Assembly: GCF_900103085.1 (NCBI RefSeq)
Contig: NZ_FMWR01000010.1
Span: 1 to 64,000, forward strand
DNA: 64,000 nt
Source: Gilliamella mensalis
GTDB taxonomy: Bacteria; Pseudomonadota; Gammaproteobacteria; Enterobacterales; Orbaceae
Reading direction: 5' to 3'
Part shown: positions 43,694-51,690 of the stretch, one piece after another
Layout of the letters: each line of letters starts with the position of its first letter
How positions within the stretch are numbered: position 1 is the stretch's first letter
Translations under genes and position numbers: made by a program
The notes under the pieces: model-generated
What the model saw: only the letters and a program-made list of their open reading frames with translations
Told to the model about the DNA's origin: nothing
The model's database searches: none

Positions 43694-44410
43694 TTAAAGA
43701 ATTTGACGTACTTCGTCAATACCAATTGAACCAAGTATTCCTAAATCGAGTAATACTTTATTATTAACTTTACTATTGATAACACCATAGACCACTGAAT
43801 AAGCTAATGATGTGGATGATACTTTTTGCCCATCTGAACTTGCATTGACTGAAAAGGTATAACTGCCATCAGGCGCAATTGTCCCATCATTTAGCACACC
43901 ATCCCAAGTAAAGGAACTTACGCCAGCAGGGATTGCGCCCAAATCAACTTCTCGCACCACATTACCATTTGCATCTTGAATGGTGATAATCACTGAATCG
44001 GCATCTCGCACTAACTCAAAGCCAAATGGAGTAGTAACCGTTTCTTTACCTGCATCTGAACTTTCTAGTTCAGAGGTAGCTACTAAAATTTTATCGCCAG
44101 GTACCATGACACCCTTGCCGATCATGTTGCTCGCATTAACCGATAAGCTGTCATCGATCTGACCTGAAACCATTCCCAATGTTGTATTTAGTCTTTCGAT
44201 ACCAGCTAAGGTATTAATTTGTGCCAGTTGTGATGTTAACTGACTATTATCCATTGGATTGGTCGGATCTTGGTTTTTCATCTGAGCAATAAGTAATGTT
44301 AAAAAATTGTCTTGCAGCTCCCTACTTGAATTACCATCTGATGAATTTTTTTGAATCGTTTGCGGATTTTTTACCCCTGATGCTGAAACAGCAACATTAC
44401 TCACTCCCAT
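43694..44410 (-). CDS. flgD: Flagellar hook-cap/assembly protein FlgD
   Basis: The 238-residue hook scaffolding protein that caps the growing hook and is discarded later. The conserved FLTLLIAQMKNQDPTNPMDNSQLTSQLAQI-type region (about residues 37-66) is followed by FlgD Ig-like and tudor-like domains (about 85-230, including GVSSFTWDGVLNDGTIAPDG). It lies between flgC and flgE with 13-16 nt gaps. Confidence 0.95.
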   Translation of the reverse strand: MGVSNVAVSASGVKNPQTIQKNSSDGNSSRELQDNFLTLLIAQMKNQDPTNPMDNSQLTSQLAQINTLAGIERLNTTLGMVSGQIDDSLSVNASNMIGKGVMVPGDKILVATSELESSDAGKETVTTPFGFELVRDADSVIITIQDANGNVVREVDLGAIPAGVSSFTWDGVLNDGTIAPDGSYTFSVNASSDGQKVSSTSLAYSVVYGVINSKVNNKVLLDLGILGSIGIDEVRQIL

Positions 44411-44423
44411 AAGCTTCTCCTTA

Positions 44424-44828
44424 TTACTGGCCTAATGTCAGTGTTTTTAGCATTAAACTTTTTGCCGTATTAATCACTTCGACATTTGCCTGATAACTAC
44501 GTGAAGCTGAAATCGTATTGACCATTTCGGCAACCACATCAACATTCGGTTTTTGAATGTAGCCTTTAGCATCAGCCAACGGATGATGGGGTTGATAAAC
44601 CAAATTCATTGGCGTGGGATCTTCAATCACTTGCGACACTTTCACACCCGCAATTGAATTGGTTTGACCATTATCATCCACTTGAAAAATAACTTGCTTG
44701 GCTCGATAAGCTTCTCCAGAGGTACTTGTTACGCTATCAGCATTAGCTAAATTACTGGCACTGACATTCATGCGTTGGGTTTGCGCCATTAATGCTGACC
44801 CTGAAATTGCAAAAATTGAAAAACTCAT
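44424..44828 (-). CDS. flgC: Flagellar proximal rod protein FlgC
   Basis: A 134-residue rod subunit (E. coli 134). The start [31 protein letters not shown] and the end [29 protein letters not shown] are the paired coiled-coil segments of rod proteins. It is 5 nt after flgB. Confidence 0.97.
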   Translation of the reverse strand: MSFSIFAISGSALMAQTQRMNVSASNLANADSVTSTSGEAYRAKQVIFQVDDNGQTNSIAGVKVSQVIEDPTPMNLVYQPHHPLADAKGYIQKPNVDVVAEMVNTISASRSYQANVEVINTAKSLMLKTLTLGQ

Positions 44829-44833
44829 CTTTA

Positions 44834-45244
44834 TTATCCTTGCTGTAATACCGACATAACATTTTTAAATTGCTCACCCAAAAACGTTAAATTACTTTGG
44901 TAATGAATGCTATTGTCAATAAAGGCTGTACGCTCTTGATCCATTTCTACCGTATTACCATCAGCTGATGCCTGATACGGAATACGATAAAGTACATTTT
45001 GATTAAGTGTGACAGGCGCTTTTACCTGAATATGATGATCTGAGGTAATATTAAGTCCAACGTGATTAATGTTACTGTGATTATTAAGCGCCTTACTTAA
45101 CTCAGCATTAAAATCAATATCTCGCGCCTGATAGTTAGGCGTATCGCTGTTTGCAATATTTGCGGCTAATATATTTTGTCGCATTTCTCGTATATTTAAT
45201 GCTTGCTGGTGAAAATTAACCCATGTATTCAATTTATCAAACAT
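44834..45244 (-). CDS. flgB: Flagellar proximal rod protein FlgB
   Basis: A 136-residue rod subunit (E. coli 138) and the first gene of flgBCDEFGHIJ. Family motifs are [25 protein letters not shown] near residue 22 and the C-terminal [22 protein letters not shown]. The ribosome binding site GTGAG lies inside an inverted repeat. It is divergent from flgA across about 150 nt. Confidence 0.96.
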   Translation of the reverse strand: MFDKLNTWVNFHQQALNIREMRQNILAANIANSDTPNYQARDIDFNAELSKALNNHSNINHVGLNITSDHHIQVKAPVTLNQNVLYRIPYQASADGNTVEMDQERTAFIDNSIHYQSNLTFLGEQFKNVMSVLQQG

Positions 45245-45252
45245 AAAATCAT

Positions 45253-45273
45253 CTCACTTTTTTTGATAGTGAG
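45253..45273 (-). promoter_or_regulatory. Hairpin covering the flgB ribosome binding site
   Basis: CTCACT (45253-45258) and AGTGAG (45268-45273) pair around a 9-nt T-rich loop. In the minus-strand mRNA the 3' arm carries the likely Shine-Dalgarno bases GTGAG, 9 nt before the flgB ATG. Folding could lower translation of the first rod gene. Confidence 0.45.
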
Positions 45274-45396
45274 GATTTTAAGCGAATAAAAAAAAAGTCA
45301 TTGAGTAAATAACGATAAAAATAGCCCTTATTTCAAGATTTGTTTTATGCAATCATAAAGTACAATCAGTTTATGCATAATTTGAAACAGATAAAC

Positions 45397-46056
45397 ATGA
45401 TTAAAATCGCAAAATTAATACTCGCTATTTTTATACTATTTAGCGGGTATCCTGTTGTGGCAAGTTCTTTTGATAAGCAGATTTACAATTTAATCTCTCA
45501 GCAATTTAGCCATAAAGTAGATGATATTTCGATTACTTACCTGACCGCCAAACCACAATTAAGTTGCAATACGCCTATACTTTCGTTATTAAATAAAAAA
45601 AAACAGTGGGGCAACATGACCATTTGTGCTCAATGTGATAATCAGAAAAAATTTATTCAGATTAATGTGGCTGTGATGGGGAACTATATTGTAGCTAAGC
45701 AAGCAATAAGCGCTGGTACTATCATCAACAAAGATCACATACGTATACAATCAGGTTGGTTAGATAAGCTACCTGCCGCTGTCATTTTAAATGAAGCTGA
45801 CGTACTTAATCATATAGCTTTACGCAATATTAATCTTGATGAGTCAATCAAAACCACAATGCTTCAAAAAAATTGGCTGGTAAAAGCAGGACAAATAACC
45901 AAAGTGATAATTAATGGTGAAGGTTATCAAATAGAAACTAATGGCAAGACACTTAGCAATGGTGTATTAAATGATAACATTAGAGTTAAACTAAATTCTA
46001 ACAATATTGTTGAAGGTACATTGACTCACCAAGGGGTTATTATTTTCAACAAATAA
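45397..46056 (+). CDS. flgA: Flagellar P-ring assembly chaperone FlgA
   Basis: A periplasmic chaperone for P-ring (FlgI) assembly. The frame is open from 45340, but ATG 45397 gives a normal signal peptide (MIKIAKLILAIFILFSGYPV...) and 219 residues, the length of E. coli FlgA. The C-terminal SAF domain includes YIVAKQAISAGTIINKDHI and the end ...NSNNIVEGTLTHQGVIIF. The N-terminal part is poorly conserved, as is usual. It is divergent from flgB and followed by flgM and flgN. Confidence 0.9.
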   Translation: MIKIAKLILAIFILFSGYPVVASSFDKQIYNLISQQFSHKVDDISITYLTAKPQLSCNTPILSLLNKKKQWGNMTICAQCDNQKKFIQINVAVMGNYIVAKQAISAGTIINKDHIRIQSGWLDKLPAAVILNEADVLNHIALRNINLDESIKTTMLQKNWLVKAGQITKVIINGEGYQIETNGKTLSNGVLNDNIRVKLNSNNIVEGTLTHQGVIIFNK

Positions 46057-46134
46057 TATTAATGATTTTTTTATTATTGCCGATAATAAAACTAAACAAA
46101 TCACTTAAATCGTCAATTTGATTAAAGGTATTTT

Positions 46135-46428
46135 ATGAGTATCGATGCAACAAAATCCGTGACAAGCATATCAGGACTACTTAACCGTGATGTAGTGAAT
46201 GAACAACAAAAAAATCAAACAGCATCTGTACCTACCCAAAACAGTACTAATGCAAGCACTACCGTGAGTATCACTCAAAACTCAATGAATCTGTTGCATT
46301 CAACTGATAAAGATATTGATATAGAAAAAATTGATAAAATAAAACAAGCCATTACCAACGGTACATTAGTTATTGATACCCATAAAATTGCAGATAAATT
46401 AATTAATCAATTACTGCAACATATTTAG
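46135..46428 (+). CDS. flgM: Anti-sigma-28 factor FlgM
   Basis: FlgM holds sigma-28 (FliA) inactive until the hook is complete and FlgM is exported. The 97 residues equal the E. coli length. The N-terminus is Ser/Thr/Asn/Gln-rich and low in structure, as expected for the export region. The C-terminal sigma-binding part is DIEKIDKIKQAITNGTLVIDTHKIADKLINQLL. Position between flgA and flgN supports the call. FliA is not in the window. Confidence 0.9.
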   Translation: MSIDATKSVTSISGLLNRDVVNEQQKNQTASVPTQNSTNASTTVSITQNSMNLLHSTDKDIDIEKIDKIKQAITNGTLVIDTHKIADKLINQLLQHI

Positions 46429-46456
46429 AATAAGTCAGAATTACAGGGATATATAA

Positions 46457-46891
46457 ATGTTAGAGCTCGATGACATCCTAAACCAAATAACCGAAATGTT
46501 ACAAACACTCTCAGAAATTCTACAAACAGAACAACAAATACTAATTGATAATAGTTCAACAAATCAGTTAAATGAAATTATTAATAAAAAAAGCCAGTTA
46601 TTGATTCAATTAAAGTTACTGGATGAAAAACGCGTAACATTAAGTAAACAATTAGGTATTCATCCCCCCTATAACGACAATCCAACCATTGCAGCGCATT
46701 GGCTATCTATCACAGACACAACAAAATTATTAGCTAATATAAATCGTGATAATGGATTAATCATCCAAAATCGTATGAATATTACCCAGCAATCGATTAA
46801 CTATCTTAAAGGCATAAACAGTCCAGTTGTTTATACCAATAATGGCTATCAACAAGCCGATGTAATCTCATCAAAACGAGCCAAAGTTTAA
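46457..46891 (+). CDS. flgN: Flagellar export chaperone FlgN
   Basis: A 144-residue, largely helical cytoplasmic protein that escorts the hook-filament junction proteins FlgK and FlgL to the export gate. It begins MLELDDILNQITEMLQTLSEIL and the pattern of heptads and length match FlgN (E. coli 138). Similarity is weak along the middle; the flgA-flgM-flgN order carries much of the call. Its presence implies that flgK/flgL exist elsewhere in the genome. Confidence 0.85.
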   Translation: MLELDDILNQITEMLQTLSEILQTEQQILIDNSSTNQLNEIINKKSQLLIQLKLLDEKRVTLSKQLGIHPPYNDNPTIAAHWLSITDTTKLLANINRDNGLIIQNRMNITQQSINYLKGINSPVVYTNNGYQQADVISSKRAKV

Positions 46892-47034
46892 CGGAGAATT
46901 AATATTTGTTGATGGTAAAGGCGATAAATACCGCCAAAAATGCCCTCTTATTAAGCCAATAATTCGTGAGTAATTAGGTCATACTGTTAGGCGTGTAAAC
47001 TCTAATTAAACGATGAAGTTTTATTTGATTCCTC

Positions 47035-48165
47035 ATGGCTGACGATAATGATCTAGATAAAAGCGAGCATCCCACCGATAGCAAAATAAAAAAGGCTAGA
47101 GAAAAGGGACAGATCCCTCGATCTCGCGAGTTAACTTCGTTGATAATCTTATTAATAGGCATCTCTTTGTTTGGATTAATGGGGTCACATTTAGTTAACC
47201 AGTTAATCACCATCATAAAATCAGCAATGATGTTTTCGTATAAAACAGGCGATGATAAATTGATCGTCTTTAATTTAATTAACTTGTTAACCCATGGCTT
47301 TTGGTCAATTGTGCCAATTTTTTTTGGTTTAGTTATTGTTGCCATATTCGCACCACTTTGTGTGGGAGGACTACTATTTAGTCTGCAATCAATTAAACCC
47401 AATTTTAATAAATTAAATCCTATCGCTGGTTTTGGCAGATTATTTAGTACTAAAATCTTTTCTGAGTTACTAAAAAGTCTACTTAAAGTTATTTTAATTT
47501 CTATCGCATCAACGTGGTTTTTAATGCACCATTTTTCTGACCTGCTTGCGTTACCCCATATGTATTTAAATAATGCATTAGCTAAAGCCATCCAGTTAGT
47601 GATTTTTTGTGGAATGTTAAGCGTTATATCGTTAATACCCATGGTTGGTTTTGATATTTTTTATCAAATATGGAGCAATTTGAAAAAATTGAAAATGTCA
47701 AAACAAGAAATTAAAGATGAGTTTAAAGAACAAGAAGGAAACCCACAAATTAAAGGGCGTATTCGCCAAATGCAACAAGCGATTGCCAGACGCCGAATGA
47801 TGAAAGATGTGCCAAAAGCCAATGTCATTGTGACCAATCCAACCCATTATGCGGTTGCTTTACAATATGATGAAAAAACCATGATTGCACCAAAATTACT
47901 AGCAAAAGGAACAGATAACATTGCGCTACGCATTAGAGAAATTGCTACTGAATATAATATACCTCTATTAGAAGCACCACCTTTAGCTAGAGCGTTATAC
48001 CGCCATGGTGAAATAGGTGAAACGATTCCAACAGAATTATATACCGCAGTTGCACAAATTTTAGCTTGGGTATATCAATTAAAACATTGGCATAAATATG
48101 GTGGCAATAAACCAATCGCACCCGATAATTTACCCATTCCTGAGTCATTATCCGTAAATAAATAA
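47035..48165 (+). CDS. flhB: Flagellar type III export switch protein FlhB
   Basis: A 376-residue export-gate protein that switches secretion from rod/hook to filament substrates. It has a basic N-terminus (DLDKSEHPTDSKIKKAREKGQIPRS-type, typical), four membrane helices at about 30-215, and the cytoplasmic domain with the autocleavage motif NPTH in NVIVTNPTHYAVALQY near residue 270. The ribosome binding site is weak. It is 17 nt upstream of flhA. Confidence 0.96.
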   Translation: MADDNDLDKSEHPTDSKIKKAREKGQIPRSRELTSLIILLIGISLFGLMGSHLVNQLITIIKSAMMFSYKTGDDKLIVFNLINLLTHGFWSIVPIFFGLVIVAIFAPLCVGGLLFSLQSIKPNFNKLNPIAGFGRLFSTKIFSELLKSLLKVILISIASTWFLMHHFSDLLALPHMYLNNALAKAIQLVIFCGMLSVISLIPMVGFDIFYQIWSNLKKLKMSKQEIKDEFKEQEGNPQIKGRIRQMQQAIARRRMMKDVPKANVIVTNPTHYAVALQYDEKTMIAPKLLAKGTDNIALRIREIATEYNIPLLEAPPLARALYRHGEIGETIPTELYTAVAQILAWVYQLKHWHKYGGNKPIAPDNLPIPESLSVNK

Positions 48166-48182
48166 AGGCAATTACTCATTTT

Positions 48183-50270
48183 ATGATTAAATCTAAACTA
48201 CTTACATTATTATCGCTTAATACGTTAAAAAATGGCCATTATCAGATATTGGCAGGTCCAATGCTAATCTTATTGATTCTTTCAATGATGGTATTACCAC
48301 TTCCTGCCTTTATTTTGGATCTGTTTTTTACGTTTAATATTGCTTTATCAATTATTATATTAATTGTGGCATTATTTACTAAACGAGTGCTTGATTTTGC
48401 AGCATTTCCAACTGTCTTATTATTTGCAACGTTATTAAGATTATCATTAAACGTTGCCTCAACACGAGTCGTTTTACTAAAAGGTCACACTGGTAGCGCT
48501 GCTGCGGGACGGGTGATTGAAGCTTTTGGACACTTTTTAGTAGGCGGTAATTTTGCTATTGGTATCGTCGTATTTATCATTTTGGTTATCATCAACTTTA
48601 TGGTTATCACCAAAGGGGCAGGTAGAATAGCTGAAGTGGGTGCACGCTTTGCATTAGACGGCATGCCAGGCAAACAAATGGCCATTGACGCCGATCTCAA
48701 TGCCGGCTTAATTGGTGAAGATGAAGCCAAAGCACGTCGAGCCGAAGTATCCCAAGAAGCAGATTTTTATGGTTCGATGGATGGTGCCAGTAAATTTGTA
48801 CGTGGTGATGCAATTGCCGGATTATTAATAATGGCCATTACCATTATTGGCGGCTTGCTAGTTGGGGTTGTGCAACATGATATGGCGCTATCTGATGCAA
48901 GTAAAACCTATGTGTTACTGACCATTGGTGATGGCTTGGTTGCACAAATACCGTCCCTGATTATTTCAACAGCAGCAGGGGTTATTGTTACGCGAGTTAC
49001 ATCGCAAGATAACATTAGTAATCAAATGATTACCCAGCTTTTTAACAATCCGCAAGTATTAATTTTAACCGCTGTTGTAATTGGTTTACTTGGGCTAATT
49101 CCGGGCATGCCAAATTTAGTTTTTTTACTCTTTACTGCTATCTTATCCATTATCTCTTGGTGGCTAACTAAACAGAAAAAAACAGAACAGACAGCCGCGC
49201 CTAAACAAGCTAATGTGCAAGCAACCACGCCAGCCAATATTGAAGCGACATGGTCTGATGTCAATATTGAAGATATATTAGCCATGGAAGTTGGTTATGG
49301 ATTAATACCAATGGTCGATCAAACTCAAAATGGAGAGTTGTTAGGGCGAATTCGTAGTTTACGCAAAAAATTTGCTCAAACATTGGGTTTTTTACCCCCT
49401 CAGGTGCATATAAGAGACAATCTTTCGTTAGCACCTTATCAATATAAAATATTTATCAAAGGCGGGGAAATTGGCAAAGGTGAAATTGTGAATAATAAAT
49501 GGCTAGCCATTAATCCCGGCAATGTCATCGAAACGATTGAAGGCACACCAACAACCGAGCCCGCCTTTGGGTTACCAGCGGTATGGATAGATGCAAGCGA
49601 TAAAGAAAATGCACAAATATTAGGTTATACCGTTGTGGATACCAGTACGATGATCGCAACACACTTCAACCATTTATTACAACAATTTGCTAGTGACTTA
49701 TTAGGACGCTTAGAAACCCAAGAACTACTCGATAGAATAAAACAGGATATTCCAAAATTAGTAGAAGACTTTATTCCAGGCGTTGTGACATTAACCACCT
49801 TTCATAAAATACTGCAAAATTTAATCGCCGAAAAAGTGTCAATTCGAGATATGCGAACTATTATTGAAACAATCTGTGAGCATGCGCCAACTCAAAATGA
49901 TGCTTATCAGCTACTTAGTATGGTAAGAATAGCTTTAGGCAGAGTTATTACACAACAATGGTTCCCTGGCTCTGATCCAATTAATGTCATAGGATTAAAT
50001 ATCAATTTAGAACGTTTGTTATTACAAGCACTGCAAAATACCAGCAATTTTGAACCGGGACTTGCCGAACACATTATTGAACAAATCAGACAAGCCATTA
50101 ATCAACAAGATGCCATCGGCGCTCCACCGGTATTATTAGTTAATCATGCATTAAGACCGATGTTATCGCAATTTTTAAGACCTAACTTTCCTCAATTAGT
50201 GGTGCTATCGAATTTAGAAATTACCGATAATCGAGAGATAAAAATGACTTCGCAAGTTGGTGCTGAATAG
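48183..50270 (+). CDS. flhA: Flagellar type III export gate protein FlhA
   Basis: The nine-subunit export-gate protein that uses the proton-motive force and docks chaperone-substrate complexes. At 695 residues (E. coli 692) it has about eight membrane helices in the first 330 residues with the FHIPEP-type signature region (TLLRLSLNVASTRVVLL near 82, GRIAEVGARFALDGMPGKQMAIDADLNAG-type near 150). The cytoplasmic domain follows to the end. No flhE follows; the next feature is the CRISPR region. Confidence 0.97.
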   Translation: MIKSKLLTLLSLNTLKNGHYQILAGPMLILLILSMMVLPLPAFILDLFFTFNIALSIIILIVALFTKRVLDFAAFPTVLLFATLLRLSLNVASTRVVLLKGHTGSAAAGRVIEAFGHFLVGGNFAIGIVVFIILVIINFMVITKGAGRIAEVGARFALDGMPGKQMAIDADLNAGLIGEDEAKARRAEVSQEADFYGSMDGASKFVRGDAIAGLLIMAITIIGGLLVGVVQHDMALSDASKTYVLLTIGDGLVAQIPSLIISTAAGVIVTRVTSQDNISNQMITQLFNNPQVLILTAVVIGLLGLIPGMPNLVFLLFTAILSIISWWLTKQKKTEQTAAPKQANVQATTPANIEATWSDVNIEDILAMEVGYGLIPMVDQTQNGELLGRIRSLRKKFAQTLGFLPPQVHIRDNLSLAPYQYKIFIKGGEIGKGEIVNNKWLAINPGNVIETIEGTPTTEPAFGLPAVWIDASDKENAQILGYTVVDTSTMIATHFNHLLQQFASDLLGRLETQELLDRIKQDIPKLVEDFIPGVVTLTTFHKILQNLIAEKVSIRDMRTIIETICEHAPTQNDAYQLLSMVRIALGRVITQQWFPGSDPINVIGLNINLERLLLQALQNTSNFEPGLAEHIIEQIRQAINQQDAIGAPPVLLVNHALRPMLSQFLRPNFPQLVVLSNLEITDNREIKMTSQVGAE

Positions 50271-50589
50271 TAATGCTTTTATGCTAATAATGTGTAGTAA
50301 TTACTCGCATTATTTACAGTAATTAGAAAAAATACGGTCATAAATATCGATAAAAAACCAAAATAACGCCATATCACAGACAAGAGATATGGCGCGATAT
50401 CATAAAGAAAACTAACCTTCACTGATTTAGCTAAACGTTTTATGGTCAGTTATTTGACCATCTATAACGTGCTAAAGAAAGCTCAATGAAAGCTATCTAT
50501 CCCCCCTTAACCCGTGAGAACCTGATAAAACCATCGGTTATGGAATTAAACGTTTGGTTAAAGTTGAACGGTTCACTTTTTAGGTGATA
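50271..50589. other. Gene-free stretch between flhA and the CRISPR trailer
   Basis: No gene is recognised. A 9-bp stem CGCCATATC (50367-50375)/GATATGGCG (50386-50394) is followed on the minus strand by TTATTTTGGTTTTTT, so it may end transcription coming from the CRISPR side, and possibly flhA from the other. A second stem TGGTCA (50443-50448)/TGACCA (50455-50460) follows. An open minus-strand frame here is made partly of CRISPR repeats and is not a gene. Confidence 0.5.
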
Positions 50590-50632
50590 TTTTTTGTAAA
50601 AAATATTCAGGATTCTATACCGTTTCAAGCTT
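50590..50632 (-). repeat. Dispersed 3' tandem-hairpin element, copy E (beyond CRISPR trailer)
   Basis: Read on the minus strand: TGAAACGGTATAGAATCCTG then AATATTTTTTACAAAAAAT. It matches copy A through AAACGGTATAGA-TCCTGAA and TTTTTTACAAAA. The first stem arm is lost in this copy, and a new ATATTTTTT/AAAAAATAT palindrome has formed at the end. It lies 18 nt beyond the degenerate terminal repeat, in the transcription direction of the array. Confidence 0.65.
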
Positions 50633-50650
50633 AAGAAAGCCGAAAAAAGT

Positions 50651-50678
50651 GATACACGCTTTAATTGAAATATTGAAG
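50651..50678 (-). CRISPR. Degenerate terminal CRISPR repeat
   Basis: At exactly one repeat-plus-spacer period (60 nt) from the last good repeat, the minus strand reads CTTCAAT, the first seven bases of the repeat, and then diverges. The 32 nt between (50679-50710) equal the spacer length of the array. This is the usual look of a decayed trailer-end repeat and gives a fifth, oldest spacer. Confidence 0.7.
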
Positions 50679-50710
50679 TTACCGAATTAACTCTGCGCAA
50701 AATAACAACG

Positions 50711-50978
50711 TTTCTAAACTGCCTATACGGCATTGAAGCTATTACCACGGTGTGGAGCGAAAACGTACACTTTCTAAACTGCCTATACGGCATTGAAGAC
50801 CGCCCCGTTTATATTCATACTGTCATCGTATTTCTAAACTGCCTATACGGCATTGAAGACTATAGTCGGTGAAGGTTTCTACTAATTGAATTTCTAAACT
50901 GCCTATACGGCATTGAAGTTTTATCAATAACAAGCTCTTTGTAGCCGTCATTTCTAAACTGCCTATACGGCATTGAAG
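50711..50978 (-). CRISPR. Type I-F CRISPR array, 5 repeats and 4 spacers
   Basis: Five identical 28-nt repeats at 50711, 50771, 50831, 50891 and 50951, separated by four different 32-nt spacers. On the minus strand the repeat starts CTTCAATGCC, has GTATA as the loop and GGCAG as the 3' stem arm, and ends TTTAGAAA, the 8-nt type I-F 5' handle. The leader and the cas operon are on the high-coordinate side, so the newest spacer is 50919-50950. The array is short. The stem is TGCC/GGCA with an A-G mismatch at its base where most I-F repeats have C-G. Confidence 0.97.
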
Positions 50979-51115
50979 TAGAATTTTATCTCAATAGTTC
51001 CTTATTATAAAAGAGCATATTGCACTTTACCCAATTTTTACCCTTTTTTTGTCTCTATTTTAATATCAATAATAATCAATATGTTAAAATCATCCCCAAA
51101 AAAAGGGTTAGAAAT
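50979..51115 (-). promoter_or_regulatory. CRISPR leader with promoter and IHF-type site
   Basis: An AT-rich leader between cas6f and the first repeat. On the minus strand -10 TATAAT (51004-51009) is perfect, with -35 TTGGGT (51029-51034) at 19 nt; it would start transcripts about 20 nt before the array. AATCAATATGTTA (51074-51086, plus strand) matches the IHF consensus WATCARNNNNTTR. IHF bending of the leader helps spacer integration in related systems; that role here is inferred. Confidence 0.6.
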
Positions 51116-51685
51116 TTAAAAATCGGGAACTGTTGCGGTTTGGCTTAGTCCATAGCTATTAAAGTTGCCTTGTACTGGCTCTAGGCATTTTTCTTGTTTT
51201 ATCCACAAAATAAATTTTTGCCCTGTACTTTTACTATGCAAATGAAGGTGTGGATATTGCAAATGAACGCTTCCCCACTTTTCAATCATTTTATTTTTCA
51301 CTTCAGGTGTCCATTTTCCCTGTGCTGTTAATCGTTTTTCGGCACGCCTTAACGCACTTTGACCTTTAGGGTTAACTCGGCTAAAACGTAAATAGCCTTT
51401 TATCGTCGTCGGTACGGTTTTGATAGGCATCAGTAAAGCATAATCGCTAATTGATGATTTTTGCTGTATATCTGCTTTAAGGTTTTGCAACTCCTGCTCG
51501 GTGCCCAATAGGCGAATCACTCCGCCTAATGTTTGGTGCACTCTGTAACAAGGAAAGCTAATTGCGATATTGCCTTGGTGATTGACCAAAATTTGGTGTA
51601 ATGATTGCATCACTTGATTCATCACATCCACTTCGGTTATCTCAATTTGCGAAATCGCTCGCAACTCTAAATAATGTGAGTGCAT
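51116..51685 (-). CDS. cas6f: Cas6f/Csy4 pre-crRNA endoribonuclease
   Basis: A 189-residue RNase that cuts the CRISPR transcript at the base of the repeat hairpin and stays bound as part of the Csy complex. The likely catalytic His30 is in NQVMQSLHQIL, equivalent to His29 of the Pseudomonas enzyme. The Arg-rich helix region GQSALRRAEKRLTAQ is near residue 130, and the C-terminal HLHSKSTGQKFILWI strand is typical. It is the last gene of the csy operon, 5 nt after cas7f. Confidence 0.95.
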   Translation of the reverse strand: MHSHYLELRAISQIEITEVDVMNQVMQSLHQILVNHQGNIAISFPCYRVHQTLGGVIRLLGTEQELQNLKADIQQKSSISDYALLMPIKTVPTTIKGYLRFSRVNPKGQSALRRAEKRLTAQGKWTPEVKNKMIEKWGSVHLQYPHLHLHSKSTGQKFILWIKQEKCLEPVQGNFNSYGLSQTATVPDF

Positions 51686-51690
51686 CTTAT

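Noticed and set aside
50497-50793. A 98-codon open frame on the minus strand across the CRISPR trailer
   Set aside because: It reads through two CRISPR repeats, which give the repeated peptide MPYRQF, and it has no similarity to any family. It is an artefact of the repeats.
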